Below are positions 36,537 through 45,471 of a stretch of 64,000 bases of DNA, piece by piece (position 1 is the stretch's first letter; every line of letters starts with the position of its first letter). The notes beneath the pieces were generated by a model. The model was not told the DNA's origin and did not search any database. It saw only the letters and a list, made by a program, of their open reading frames with translations. The translations under genes were made by a program, and so were the position numbers. The DNA comes from Sphingomonas sp. URHD0057 (lineage in GTDB: Bacteria > Pseudomonadota > Alphaproteobacteria > Sphingomonadales > Sphingomonadaceae). The stretch lies in the NCBI RefSeq assembly GCF_000620665.1, contig NZ_JIAU01000005.1:177501-241500 (forward strand), given 5' to 3'.

Positions 36537-37541
36537 TCAGATCCAGCCGCGCCGTTTGAAGTACAGATAGGGCAGGATCATGCTGGCGAGCATCAGCACC
36601 AGCGATGCCGGATAGCCCCACATCCACTCGAGCTCCGGCATGTGATGGAAGTTCATGCCGAAGATGCCGGCAACCAGCGTGGGCGGCAGGAACACCACCG
36701 CCGCCCAGGAAAAGAGCTTCATCGCGGCATTCTGCTCGATGCTGATGAGGCCGAGCGAAGCGTCGAGCAGAAAGGTGAGATTGTCGGACAGGAAGCTCGA
36801 ATGTTCGCTCAAGGACGTGATGTCCGTCGTCAGGCTGGTGAGGTGGTGCCGGGCGTCGACCTGCTCCTTGGCATGCATCAGGTTGGAACCGCCAAGGAAG
36901 CTCAGCATCCGGTTCGAGCTCACCGCCGAATAGCGGATTTTCGCCAATAGGGTTTGCGCTCGCCCGATCCGGGTCAGCAGGGCCGTGAGGCGGGTCGCGG
37001 GAATTCGCCTCGCCTCGAGGTCGCGCGCGAAAATGTGCGACGAGATCTGCTCGATCTCCGCGCCGACATTTTCCAGCTCGTCGGCGAGCCGATCGATGAT
37101 CGCGTCGAGCAAGCGGACCAGGACCGTCACCGAATCGCGCGCAAGACCGGGCTCGCGCTGAACGTGCCCGGCAAACGCCAGCACGGGCTTGGGCGTCGCG
37201 TAGCGAATCGTGACCAGGCGGCCGTTGGCGAGCACGAAACCGACGGGGGTCGTGGACGGGGCTCCGTCGGCGACGCCGTAAAGGACGCTGACGGTCATGT
37301 AGAGCACGCCGTCGCGCTCATAGAGCCGGCTCGAAGGCTCGATCTCCTTCATCTCGTCTTCGGTGGGGATGCCGACCTGGATGCAGCGCTCGACCAGCGC
37401 TTCTTCTTGCTTGGTCGGTTCTTCGAGGTCGATCCACGTGGCCCCGTCCGGAATGCGCTCGACCTCAGGGTCGATCACGCTTCCGTCGCAGCCCGGTCCG
37501 TAAGTGCGCAGCATCGGGCGCGTGTGTCCGATGATCGACAC
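36537..37541 (-). CDS. CorA-type magnesium transporter
   Basis: A 334-aa member of the CorA family, a pentameric Mg2+/Co2+ channel of the inner membrane. The C-terminal two helices carry the selectivity motif GMNFHHMPE and a basic tail (YFKRRGWI). The long soluble N-terminal domain is mostly acidic. The start is either 37541 or the ATG at 37514. It is divergent from the DUF2585 gene, with their 5' ends close together. Confidence 0.92.
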   Translation of the reverse strand: MSIIGHTRPMLRTYGPGCDGSVIDPEVERIPDGATWIDLEEPTKQEEALVERCIQVGIPTEDEMKEIEPSSRLYERDGVLYMTVSVLYGVADGAPSTTPVGFVLANGRLVTIRYATPKPVLAFAGHVQREPGLARDSVTVLVRLLDAIIDRLADELENVGAEIEQISSHIFARDLEARRIPATRLTALLTRIGRAQTLLAKIRYSAVSSNRMLSFLGGSNLMHAKEQVDARHHLTSLTTDITSLSEHSSFLSDNLTFLLDASLGLISIEQNAAMKLFSWAAVVFLPPTLVAGIFGMNFHHMPELEWMWGYPASLVLMLASMILPYLYFKRRGWI

Positions 37542-37581
37542 GGCTTTGCAAGCCGGTTTGCTCTGCTACCCTTGCAAAGGC

Positions 37582-38139
37582 ATGACCCGCAGCCGCGCCG
37601 CGTTTGCGGCAATCCTCATCCTCGTTGCCGCGGCCGCGATCCTGCTGGCGATGGGCCGCAATCCAATGTGCACCTGCGGAACGATCGACCTGTGGGTCGG
37701 CGAACGGGACAGCGCCAGGACGAGCCAGATGCTCGCGGACTGGTACAGCCTCAGCCACATCGTCCACGGCCTGTTGTTCTACGCGGCGCTATGGCTGGTC
37801 GCCCGGCGTCTGCTCCCCGAGTGGCGCTTCCTGATCGCCCTGATCATCGAATCGGCATGGGAGGTGACGGAGAACACGCCGTTCATCATCGACCGCTATC
37901 GCGAGACCACGGCCGCGCTCGGCTACACCGGCGACAGCGTCATCAACTCGCTGTCCGACATTCTGATGATGGCCGCCGGCTTCTTGATCGCGCGCAAGCT
38001 TCCGATCTGGGCCTCGGTCGCGCTGCTGATCGTGCTCGAAGTCGTGCCGCTGTTCGTCATCCGCGACAATCTGACGCTCAACGTGTGGAACCTGCTCGCC
38101 TCGAACCCCGCGGTCGCCGCCTGGCAGGCGCGCCACTGA
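37582..38139 (+). CDS. DUF2585 family membrane protein
   Basis: A 185-aa protein with about five hydrophobic segments. The block CTCGTIDLWVGERDSARTSQ followed by WYSLSHIVHGLLFY and ESAWEVTENTPFIIDRYR is characteristic of DUF2585. ATG 37582 (MTRSRAAF) gives an in-membrane first helix. Function unknown; the conserved polar residues in IESAWEVTEN suggest a metal-binding or enzymatic role that is unproved. Confidence 0.88.
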   Translation: MTRSRAAFAAILILVAAAAILLAMGRNPMCTCGTIDLWVGERDSARTSQMLADWYSLSHIVHGLLFYAALWLVARRLLPEWRFLIALIIESAWEVTENTPFIIDRYRETTAALGYTGDSVINSLSDILMMAAGFLIARKLPIWASVALLIVLEVVPLFVIRDNLTLNVWNLLASNPAVAAWQARH

Positions 38140-38196
38140 CCGGCACCAATCCTTGTCCGAAGCATTGATACGGCGACCTTTTCGGGAGCAGCCCTG

Positions 38197-38712
38197 GTGA
38201 AACATCTGATGATCTTCGCGCTCGCGGCGGCGGCGATGGCCGCGCCGGTTCAGGCCGGCGAAGTGTTCGGCGGCCTTTACGTGCATGATGTCGACACGCC
38301 GCTTACCATCAGCGGTGTCGAAGGCGGCGCCGACGTCCAGGTCGGCTATCGCGGCGGGCGCATCGGACACACCCCGCTTCAGCCGTACGCGTTCGGCGCG
38401 ATCAACACCGCGGGCGAGACGAGCTACGCCGCCGTCGGCCTGTCGGCGAGGTTTGGCAGGCAGGTCTACATCCGCCCCGGCGTCGGGATCGCCATTCACA
38501 ACGGCTCGGCGAGGAACTTCGAAGACCCGACCAACGGCAAGATCGACTTCGGCAGCCGCGTGCTGTTCGAGCCCGAGCTTGGCCTGGGGTTCCAGGTCAA
38601 CAGCCGGCTCAGCGTCGAGGCGAGCTGGGTGCACATGAGCCACGCCCAGCTGTTCGGCCGGCAGAATCCCGGAATCGACAATCTCGGCGTGCGCCTGAAC
38701 CTCGGGCTTTAG
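38197..38712 (+). CDS. PagL-like outer membrane acyloxyacyl hydrolase
   Basis: A 171-aa outer membrane beta-barrel with an N-terminal signal peptide cut after VQA. The C-terminal [18 protein letters not shown] contains the His-x-Ser pair of the PagL catalytic site, and the last residue is hydrophobic (GL). PagL removes a 3-O acyl chain from lipid A. The start is a GTG at 38197 with GGGAG upstream. If the organism makes glycosphingolipids rather than LPS, its true substrate is uncertain. Convergent with fumC, sharing 4 bases. Confidence 0.85.
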   Translation: MKHLMIFALAAAAMAAPVQAGEVFGGLYVHDVDTPLTISGVEGGADVQVGYRGGRIGHTPLQPYAFGAINTAGETSYAAVGLSARFGRQVYIRPGVGIAIHNGSARNFEDPTNGKIDFGSRVLFEPELGLGFQVNSRLSVEASWVHMSHAQLFGRQNPGIDNLGVRLNLGL

Positions 38713-40103
38713 CGCCCGATCATCTTCTCCGCCTTGACGACGCGATCGAAGGTCGCCTCGTCGACGAGACCCAGCTCGAGTCCCGCTTCCTTCAGCGTCT
38801 GGCCGGTCTTGTGCGCGTGCTTGGCGATCGCGGCGGCATTATCGTAGCCGATCTCCGGCGCGAGCGCGGTGACCAGCATCAGCGACCGGTTCATCAGCTC
38901 GCCGATGCGCTTCTCGTCAGGCTCGGCGCCGTCGAGCAGCCGCTCGGTGAAGCTCTCCATACCGATCGACAGCAGGTTGATCGAGCGGATCACATTGGCC
39001 CCGATCAGCGGCTTGAACACGTTGAGCTCGAGATGACCCTGGAGCCCGCCGATGGTCACCGCGACGTGATTGCCGATGACCTGGGCGGCAACCATCGTCA
39101 GCATCTCGGCCTGGGTCGGGTTGACCTTGCCCGGCATGATCGAGCTCCCGGGCTCATTCTCGGGCAGCTTCAATTCGCCCAGGCCGCAACGGGGGCCGGA
39201 GCCGAGCAGGCGGATGTCGTTGGCGATCTTGCTCAGCGCGACCGCGACCGTGTTGAGGACGCCCGACAGCTCGACGAGCGTGTCATGCGCGGCGAGCTCG
39301 GCGAATTTGTTGGGCGCCGAGGTGAACGGCAGCTGGGTGAGCTTGGCGACTTCCTTCGCGAACTCCGCACCGAAGCCTTGCGGCGCGTTAAGGCCGGTCC
39401 CGACCGCGGTGCCGCCCTGCGCGAGCTTAAACACCCGCGGCATCACCGACTGGACGCGTTCGATGCAGTCCTGAACCTGCGCAGCATAGCCCGAGAACTC
39501 CTGGCCGAGGGTCAGCGGGGTTGCGTCCTGCAGGTGGGTGCGGCCGATCTTGACGATCGAATCCCACCGCCGCGCCTGGTCGGCCAGGCGCGCCTGCATG
39601 GTTTCGAGGGCGGGGATCAGCCGGCTCGTGACGGCGCGGGCGGCGGCGATATGCATCGCCGTCGGGAAGCTGTCGTTCGACGACTGGCTCTTGTTGACAT
39701 GGTCGTTGGGGTGGACCGGCTCCTTGCCGCCGCGCTTGCCGATCAGGATCTCGTTGGCCCGGCCGGCGATCACTTCATTGGCGTTCATGTTGGATTGCGT
39801 GCCGGAGCCGGTCTGCCAGATGACCAGCGGGAACTGGCTGTCGAGATCGCCCCGGGCGACTTCGCCGGCGGCCTGCTGGATGATTTCCGCGAGCTTGGGA
39901 TCGAGCCCGCCGATCCGCGCATTCACCCGTGCCGCCGCCTGCTTGATGAAGCCGAGCGCGTGAACGATCTCGAGCGGCATCTGCTCGCGCGGCCCGAACG
40001 GGAAATTCTCGATCGAGCGCTCGGTCTGCGCGCCCCAGTACGCGTCGGCCGGGACTTCGATCGGCCCGAAGCTGTCGGTCTCGGTGCGGGTATCGGTCGA
40101 CAT
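38709..40103 (-). CDS. fumC: Class II fumarate hydratase
   Basis: Converts fumarate to malate in the TCA cycle. 464 aa. The superfamily signature [13 protein letters not shown] holds the mobile catalytic serine loop; the B-site His region is [12 protein letters not shown] and [14 protein letters not shown]. The gene is followed immediately by the convergent PagL-like gene, and its 5' flank (40116-40127) has a 12-bp perfect palindrome. It lies downstream of the sspB gene on the same strand. Confidence 0.98.
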   Translation of the reverse strand: MSTDTRTETDSFGPIEVPADAYWGAQTERSIENFPFGPREQMPLEIVHALGFIKQAAARVNARIGGLDPKLAEIIQQAAGEVARGDLDSQFPLVIWQTGSGTQSNMNANEVIAGRANEILIGKRGGKEPVHPNDHVNKSQSSNDSFPTAMHIAAARAVTSRLIPALETMQARLADQARRWDSIVKIGRTHLQDATPLTLGQEFSGYAAQVQDCIERVQSVMPRVFKLAQGGTAVGTGLNAPQGFGAEFAKEVAKLTQLPFTSAPNKFAELAAHDTLVELSGVLNTVAVALSKIANDIRLLGSGPRCGLGELKLPENEPGSSIMPGKVNPTQAEMLTMVAAQVIGNHVAVTIGGLQGHLELNVFKPLIGANVIRSINLLSIGMESFTERLLDGAEPDEKRIGELMNRSLMLVTALAPEIGYDNAAAIAKHAHKTGQTLKEAGLELGLVDEATFDRVVKAEKMIGR

Positions 40104-40115
40104 TGGCCCTCTTCA

Positions 40116-40127
40116 CTTCACGTGAAG
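40116..40127. promoter_or_regulatory. 12-bp perfect palindrome ahead of fumC
   Basis: CTTCACGTGAAG is a perfect palindrome 13 bases upstream of the fumC ATG, within the 33-base gap to the sspB gene. It has the size of a repressor half-site pair. No -35/-10 elements were clear nearby. A chance match is possible. Confidence 0.3.
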
Positions 40128-40136
40128 CGGCTCCTG

Positions 40137-40619
40137 CTATTTCTTCTTGGTAAAGTCCACGCTGACGACATTCGACCCGTCTTCCGCGCCCTCGCTCTTG
40201 GGCGCGTCATTCTCCGCTTCCTCATGCTCTTCGGGCGGCTCCTCGGCGGCATTGGCCTGGAACGTCAACGCGAACTCCACCGCCGGATCGTGGAACTGGG
40301 TGACCGCGGCGAACGGCACGTGGAGGAGCGCGGGAACGCCGCCGAAGGACAGCCCGACAGTAAAGTCGTCGTCCTCGACCTTGAGGTCCCAGAAGCGGTG
40401 CTGGATGACGATCGTCATCTCGTCGGGAAAGCGCTCCATCAAATGCTTGGGGATCGAGACGCCGGGCGAGCGGGTCTTGAAGGTGATGTAGAAATGATGG
40501 TCGCCGGGCAGCCCGCCCGAGCGCTCGACTTCGCCGAGCACCCGTCCGACCACCGCTCGCAGCGCGTCTTGCACGATCTCGTCGTAGGGGATCAGGCTTT
40601 CCGGGCTCTCGTCGGTCAT
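40137..40619 (-). CDS. SspB-alpha family ClpXP adaptor
   Basis: A 160-aa protein with the SspB fold as found in alphaproteobacteria, delivering ssrA-tagged proteins to ClpXP. The core has YDEIVQDALRAVV, FYITFKTRSPGVSIP and LSFGGVPALLHVPFAAV, followed by an acidic linker and a short C-terminal motif NVVSVDFTKKK that is likely the ClpX-binding tail. ATG 40619 is chosen over a TTG at 40628. Confidence 0.88.
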   Translation of the reverse strand: MTDESPESLIPYDEIVQDALRAVVGRVLGEVERSGGLPGDHHFYITFKTRSPGVSIPKHLMERFPDEMTIVIQHRFWDLKVEDDDFTVGLSFGGVPALLHVPFAAVTQFHDPAVEFALTFQANAAEEPPEEHEEAENDAPKSEGAEDGSNVVSVDFTKKK

Positions 40620-40674
40620 CGCTTTCAAAGTGGTAGCGAGCGCCGCTTCCCGGTCAAGCGACTCGGCGACGTCG

Positions 40675-41565
40675 CTAGAGTGGGGCGGCGGCCATCAATA
40701 TCTCACAGGCGCCCGACAGCCCGGTCTTCCAGCAATTGGTGAAATAGATGGTTTTGCCGTCCGGGGCCCATTTTGGCGCCGTCGCGCGCCCCTCGGTGTT
40801 GGCGACCAGCGTGACGTTCTTCCCGTCCGCGTCCATGACGAAGATCTGGTAGCTCGAGTTGCGGTTCGCAGCGAAGGCGATGCGCTTGCCGTCGGGCGAC
40901 CAGGCGGGCCAGCCTTCGAACGCCGGGTGGTCGGTGAGGTTCTTGAGGTTCGTCCCGTCCGCATCCGCAACGAAGACCTCGCTGTTAATATCGAGCATCT
41001 TGCGAAAGGCGATCTTGCGTCCGTCGGGCGAGGGGACGGGATAGGTGTTGACGCCCCCGCTGATGACCGTCGCGATCTTTCCGCTGGCGACGTCGATCCG
41101 ATAGACTTCGGCGGCATTCTTGCGCGGCGGGTCGAGGTCGTCGTTGGTGCAATAGAGGATCGACTTGCCGTCCGGCATCCATGCCGGGTGGATCGGGCTC
41201 TGCGTCGGCGGAGTCAGCCGCCGGCTGCCGCTGCCGTCGATGTTCATCACGTAGAGCCCGTTGCGGCCGTTCTCGATGCGGACATAGGCGACCTGCCGGC
41301 CGTCCGGCGACCACGCCGGATCCTCGATGTCGGCGCTGTCCTTGAGCAATTGGCGTTCGCCGCGCCCGTCCGTGCCGGCGATAAATAGAGTCTCTCGGCC
41401 TTCGAGCGCCTTCAGGAACACCATCTGCTTGCCATCAGGCGACAGGCTGGGGTCGTAGTTTTGCGAATAAGTGATCGGCAGGGCGATGGCGCGGAATTGC
41501 GCGTCCGCCGCGGAAGCCAGCAATAGGAGGCCAAGTCCAGCCAAGCGGGTTACACTCGGTCTCAA
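40675..41565 (-). CDS. Secreted TolB-like beta-propeller protein (first copy)
   Basis: A 296-aa exported protein with a signal peptide (LAGLGLLLLASAADAQ) and repeated PD40/WD40-like strands (SPDGKQMVFLK, SPDGRQVAYVR, SPDGRKIAFRK, SPDGKRIAFAANR). It starts at TTG 41565, overlapping the stop of the neighbouring gene (TTGA). It is clearly a paralog of the 41562-42509 product (shared TYPVPSPDGR and GWPxWSPD). Likely a periplasmic scaffold or sensor; not a true TolB of the Tol-Pal system. Confidence 0.8.
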   Translation of the reverse strand: MRPSVTRLAGLGLLLLASAADAQFRAIALPITYSQNYDPSLSPDGKQMVFLKALEGRETLFIAGTDGRGERQLLKDSADIEDPAWSPDGRQVAYVRIENGRNGLYVMNIDGSGSRRLTPPTQSPIHPAWMPDGKSILYCTNDDLDPPRKNAAEVYRIDVASGKIATVISGGVNTYPVPSPDGRKIAFRKMLDINSEVFVADADGTNLKNLTDHPAFEGWPAWSPDGKRIAFAANRNSSYQIFVMDADGKNVTLVANTEGRATAPKWAPDGKTIYFTNCWKTGLSGACEILMAAAPL

Positions 41566-42509
41566 TGGCCGGACTCCAGGTCGATCTTGGCGATTCCCCC
41601 GATCTCGCCGCCGCCTTCCTCGGTCAGGCGATAGACGTAGAGTGCCTTGCCGTCGCGGCTGAAGCTGGGCTGGACGTGGCTTAGCGGGCCGTCGGTAAGA
41701 CGCTCCAGCGCGGTCCCGTCGGGCCGCACGCGGTAGATCTGTCCGACGGAGGGGACATGATCGCGGTTCGACGCGAAGGCCACCCAGCGGCTGTCGGGCG
41801 ACCACATCGGCCAGCCGTCATAGGCACCGCTGTTGCTTACGTTGACCGGATGCGCGCCGTCGACGGCGCTAACGAACACCTCGGAATTGCGCGCGCCGGG
41901 ATCGAGCTCCCAGGTCAAGCCGGGCGTCGCGATGACGTAACGGTATGCGATCATCCGGCCGTCCGGAGAAGGCACCGGATAAGTGCACACCGAGCGACAA
42001 TCGGTCAGCTTGCGGACATCGCCTCCGTCAGCCCCCATGCTGTAGATGTCGATCCACTGCTTCGACCAATCCGCGCTCAGGTCCGGTGTGGCTCGGGCCG
42101 AGTTGAAAAAGATTTGTTTGCCGTCGTTCGACCAGTGAGGATGGGAATCGTCGCCGGGAACGGTAGTAAGCCGCTTGAGGCCGCGCCCATCGACGTCGAT
42201 CAGATAGATCTCCGACTCGTTCTCGTCGGTTGAGCCGGCTGGCCGCATCCCGAAGAGGATGGTTTTCCCGTCCGGCGACCATTGTGCGGTCCCGGGTTCC
42301 GTGCCGCTCCTGGGCTCGTCGAATAATATGCGCGGATTGCTGCCGTCCGGGGCGGCTAACCACAGGGCTTGGCGACCCGAGCGATTGCTCGAGAACACAA
42401 GCGTTGCGCCGTCGGGCGACAGTGCCGGATAGGAATCGTGAACCCCGGTCACAGCGGTCACCGCGGCGAGCATTTGCATGAACATCATGCGCGCAAGGCT
42501 CGTCCCCAC
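41562..42509 (-). CDS. Secreted TolB-like beta-propeller protein (second copy)
   Basis: A 315-aa paralog of the previous gene, with a short N-terminal hydrophobic segment (FMQMLAAVTAVTG) that may be a signal peptide, and PD40 repeats such as LSPDGATLVFSSNRSG, WSPDGKTILFG and SPDGRMIAYRY. It lies between the LytTR regulator gene (42-base gap) and its own paralog (TTGA overlap), so the three look like one operon. Role unknown. Confidence 0.8.
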   Translation of the reverse strand: MGTSLARMMFMQMLAAVTAVTGVHDSYPALSPDGATLVFSSNRSGRQALWLAAPDGSNPRILFDEPRSGTEPGTAQWSPDGKTILFGMRPAGSTDENESEIYLIDVDGRGLKRLTTVPGDDSHPHWSNDGKQIFFNSARATPDLSADWSKQWIDIYSMGADGGDVRKLTDCRSVCTYPVPSPDGRMIAYRYVIATPGLTWELDPGARNSEVFVSAVDGAHPVNVSNSGAYDGWPMWSPDSRWVAFASNRDHVPSVGQIYRVRPDGTALERLTDGPLSHVQPSFSRDGKALYVYRLTEEGGGEIGGIAKIDLESGH

Positions 42510-42551
42510 CCAGTGCTGCGGGGAACCAGTTTGTGGCGAAGTGGCGAAGTC

Positions 42552-43295
42552 CTAACCGAGGCGCGACAGATTCGGTGCGAAGGCGCGGCCGACGGCGAGC
42601 TCGGTGCCGTCGACCAGCCTGACGACGCGGTCGCCGTTTGATCCGGCGATCGTCTCGATCCGCTCGCGGTTGACGAGGAAGCGGCGGTGGATCCGGATGA
42701 ACCCGCGTCCCAGCAGCAACCGTTCGGCATCGCGCATGGTCATTCGCCGCATCACCGTGCGGCCGCCGACATGCAGCTCGATGTAATTGTCCGCCGCTTC
42801 GATCCAGTCGATCGCTCCTGCAATCGTGCCGAGCTCGACCGTCGCCGGGTTCGGCGGACGGCGCAGCGCCGCCTTCCGGGTGAGCGCGATCAGGAGCACG
42901 CTGATGCCGATCGCCGGCACCCGCCGCATGACCAGCAGCCCGAAGCGGTCGGTGACGTCGCCGACGCAGAAGTCGACCAGATATTCGACGTTGATCGAAA
43001 GAGCGGCAATGCCGAGCACCAGCGCGACCAGCGTCGCCGGGCGCCGCGTCGCTTCCAGGCCCTGGGGCTCTTTCGACCATTCGAACAAGGCGAACCAGGG
43101 GACGACCGCGATCGCCGACCAGGTCAGGCTGCCCGACCAAGCGCCCGGCTCTTGCCCCGTCAGGAGGTATTGGTAGCCGTGACAATAGCTCGCGCCCGCC
43201 AGCCAGACGACGAGGCCGCAGACGATCAACGCCGTGCCCCGAATCGGGTCGAAGAAGAATCGCGAGAGACTCAGGCGCGGGGCGATCGAGGCCAT
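42552..43295 (-). CDS. Membrane LytTR-domain transcriptional regulator
   Basis: A 247-aa protein: about four N-terminal membrane helices (GTALIVCGLVVWLAG, LTWSAIAVVPWFALF, TLVALVLGIAALSIN, AIGISVLLIALT), then a C-terminal LytTR DNA-binding domain (IDWIEAADNYIELHVGG, RDAERLLLGRGFIRIHRRFLVN). Such one-component membrane regulators often bind direct repeats near their own operon. It is the first gene of an operon with two secreted TolB-like propellers, and is divergent from the HIT gene. Confidence 0.87.
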   Translation of the reverse strand: MASIAPRLSLSRFFFDPIRGTALIVCGLVVWLAGASYCHGYQYLLTGQEPGAWSGSLTWSAIAVVPWFALFEWSKEPQGLEATRRPATLVALVLGIAALSINVEYLVDFCVGDVTDRFGLLVMRRVPAIGISVLLIALTRKAALRRPPNPATVELGTIAGAIDWIEAADNYIELHVGGRTVMRRMTMRDAERLLLGRGFIRIHRRFLVNRERIETIAGSNGDRVVRLVDGTELAVGRAFAPNLSRLG

Positions 43296-43370
43296 GGTGC
43301 AAGGATACCTACGCTCGCAACAAGGCACAATTGCCTTGACGGGCCGCGTGTCGAAGCCAGAATCGGGTTC

Positions 43371-43748
43371 ATGCCGATCGACGCCACCCAACCCTATGAC
43401 GACAGCAACATCTTCGCCCGGATCCTGCGCGGCGAAATCCCCTCGAAGACGGTCTACGAGGATGAGTACGCGCTCGCTTTCCACGACATCAATCCGCTGT
43501 CGCCGGCCCACATCCTCGTGATCCCTAAGGGCTCTTACGTGTCGTGGGACGATTTTTCGGCCACGGCCTCCGATGCGGAGATCGCCGGGTTCGTCCGGGC
43601 GGTCGGCAAGGTGGCGCGCGACTGCGGGCTGGTCGAGCCAGGCTATCGGCTGCTTGCCAACGCCGGATTGAACTCGGGCCAGGAAGTCCCGCACCTACAC
43701 GTGCATATCTTCGGCGGCCGTCCGCTCGGCCCGATGCTGTCCAGCTAG
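43371..43748 (+). CDS. HIT family nucleotide hydrolase
   Basis: A 125-aa histidine-triad protein of the HinT branch, a nucleotide phosphoramidase. The triad HLHVHIFGG is near residue 105, and the N-terminal YDDSNIFARILRGEIP and HDINPLSPAHILVIPK segments are standard. ATG 43371 is chosen because the upstream frame is not conserved. Confidence 0.95.
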   Translation: MPIDATQPYDDSNIFARILRGEIPSKTVYEDEYALAFHDINPLSPAHILVIPKGSYVSWDDFSATASDAEIAGFVRAVGKVARDCGLVEPGYRLLANAGLNSGQEVPHLHVHIFGGRPLGPMLSS

Positions 43749-43827
43749 ACGGAAAGCAGCGGTCGAAGAGGGATTGCCCTTGGCCCGCCAGCCGTTAGGG
43801 TCAAACACAACGCTTTAGGGGAGTGAT

Positions 43828-45471
43828 ATGGCTAGCATTGCACCGCGACAGGGCGGACGAGGACGGATCAAGTCGCTCGACGAGATTCTCGCGACTGCGC
43901 AAAAGAAGTCCCTCAAGCGCTCGCTTGGCGCGTTCCAGCTCACCCTGCTGGGGATCGGCGCTGTCATCGGCACCGGCATTTTCGTCCTGACCGCGACCGC
44001 CGCCCAAAAAGCCGGTCCGGGCATGATGGTCAGCTTCATCGTCGCCGGCACCGTCTGCGCCCTGGCCGCGCTGTGCTATTCGGAACTGGCCTCGATGGTC
44101 CCGGTGGCCGGGTCCGCCTACACCTATTCCTATGCGGTGATGGGGGAGATGGTTGCCTGGCTCGTCGGCTGGGCGTTGATCCTCGAATATGCGCTCGGCG
44201 CGTCCGCGGTGGCGGTCGGCTGGTCCGGCTTTATGAGCGGCCTGCTCGATTCGGTGGGGGTGCACATACCCCATGCCTTGAAGGTCGGGCCGCCGATCCA
44301 ATGGGGGTTTCTCCAGGGCGGTGAGGTCGGCGGGCTGATCAATCTGCCGGCGGTTCTCGTGGTTGCCTTCGTCACCACCTTGTTGGTGATCGGAACCAAG
44401 GAAAGCGCCACCTTCAACGCGGTCCTGGTGGTCATCAAGATTACCGCGCTCACCCTGTTCCTCATCATCACTTTGCCGATGATCAGCGGTCACGCCGCCA
44501 ATTTCGAGCCATTCGCGCCGCGCGGATGGGGCAACCCGCTCAGCTCCTCGGGGACCGGCATCCTCGGGGCGGCGGCGTCGATCTTCTTCGCCTACGTCGG
44601 GTTCGACGCGGTCTCCACCGCCGCTGAAGAAACCAAGAACCCGCAGCGCAACGTGCCGATCGGACTGATCGCAAGCCTCCTGATCTGCACGGTCTTCTAC
44701 CTGCTCGTCGCCGGCGGCGTGGTCGGCGCCTATGGCGCGCAGCCATTGATGGATCCGGCGACCGGGCTCGCCTTCAAGGAAGGCTCGCCGGAACTCTATG
44801 CGTCCGCTGCCTGCCAGGCGGCCCATGCGCCGACCGTTTGCTCGAAGGAGGCGCTGGCGCACATCCTTCGCGAAGTGTCGAACCCGCTGTTCGGCAACCT
44901 CGTCGGCCTCGCCGCGGCGATCGCGCTGCCGTCGGTCGTGCTGCTGATGATGTTCGGCCAGACTCGCGTCTTCTTCGTCATGGCGCGCGACGGCTTGCTT
45001 CCGGAGCGGCTGTCGGCGGTCCATCCGCGATTCCGGACGCCCTATGTCGTCACCATCGTCACCGGCTTCTTCGTCGCCATTGCGGCCGCTTTCCTGCCGG
45101 TCGGTACGCTGGCCGATTATTCGAACGCCGGCACTTTGTTCGCCTTCGCGGCGGTGTCGCTTGGCGTGATGATCCTGCGCAAGAGGGACCCCGGCCGAGC
45201 GCGTCCGTTCCGGACGCCGGCGCTGTTTGTCCTGGCGCCGCTGTCGATCGCCGGCTGCTTGCTCCTGTTCGTGAACCTGAACATGGAATCCAAGCTGCTG
45301 TTCCTGTCGTGGACGCTGATCGGACTCATCTTCTATTTCCTCTACGGATATCGCCACAGCAACCTCGCGCGCGGCATCGTTGATGTGCCGGAGCTTGCGC
45401 CTGACGCGCCGGGATCGATTGGAGTCGCGCCGATGCCCGGCGCTCCGGTGCCGCCGGACGACCGCGGCTAG
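43828..45471 (+). CDS. APC family amino acid permease (CAT-like)
   Basis: A 547-aa integral membrane transporter with about 12 helices. The first helix carries the APC signature GIGAVIGTGIF, and SFIVAGTVCALAALCYSELASMVP follows. A periplasmic loop (PLMDPATGLAFKEGSPELYASAACQAAHAP) contains two cysteines. The AGGGGAG ribosome-binding site lies 5 bases before the ATG. It would import cationic or neutral amino acids; specificity not visible. It ends convergent with the PfkB gene, overlapping by 4 bases. Confidence 0.91.
   Translation: MASIAPRQGGRGRIKSLDEILATAQKKSLKRSLGAFQLTLLGIGAVIGTGIFVLTATAAQKAGPGMMVSFIVAGTVCALAALCYSELASMVPVAGSAYTYSYAVMGEMVAWLVGWALILEYALGASAVAVGWSGFMSGLLDSVGVHIPHALKVGPPIQWGFLQGGEVGGLINLPAVLVVAFVTTLLVIGTKESATFNAVLVVIKITALTLFLIITLPMISGHAANFEPFAPRGWGNPLSSSGTGILGAAASIFFAYVGFDAVSTAAEETKNPQRNVPIGLIASLLICTVFYLLVAGGVVGAYGAQPLMDPATGLAFKEGSPELYASAACQAAHAPTVCSKEALAHILREVSNPLFGNLVGLAAAIALPSVVLLMMFGQTRVFFVMARDGLLPERLSAVHPRFRTPYVVTIVTGFFVAIAAAFLPVGTLADYSNAGTLFAFAAVSLGVMILRKRDPGRARPFRTPALFVLAPLSIAGCLLLFVNLNMESKLLFLSWTLIGLIFYFLYGYRHSNLARGIVDVPELAPDAPGSIGVAPMPGAPVPPDDRG

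Noticed and set aside
38811-40742. Open frame of 643 codons antisense to fumC and sspB
   Set aside because: It spans two clear genes on the other strand and has no domain.
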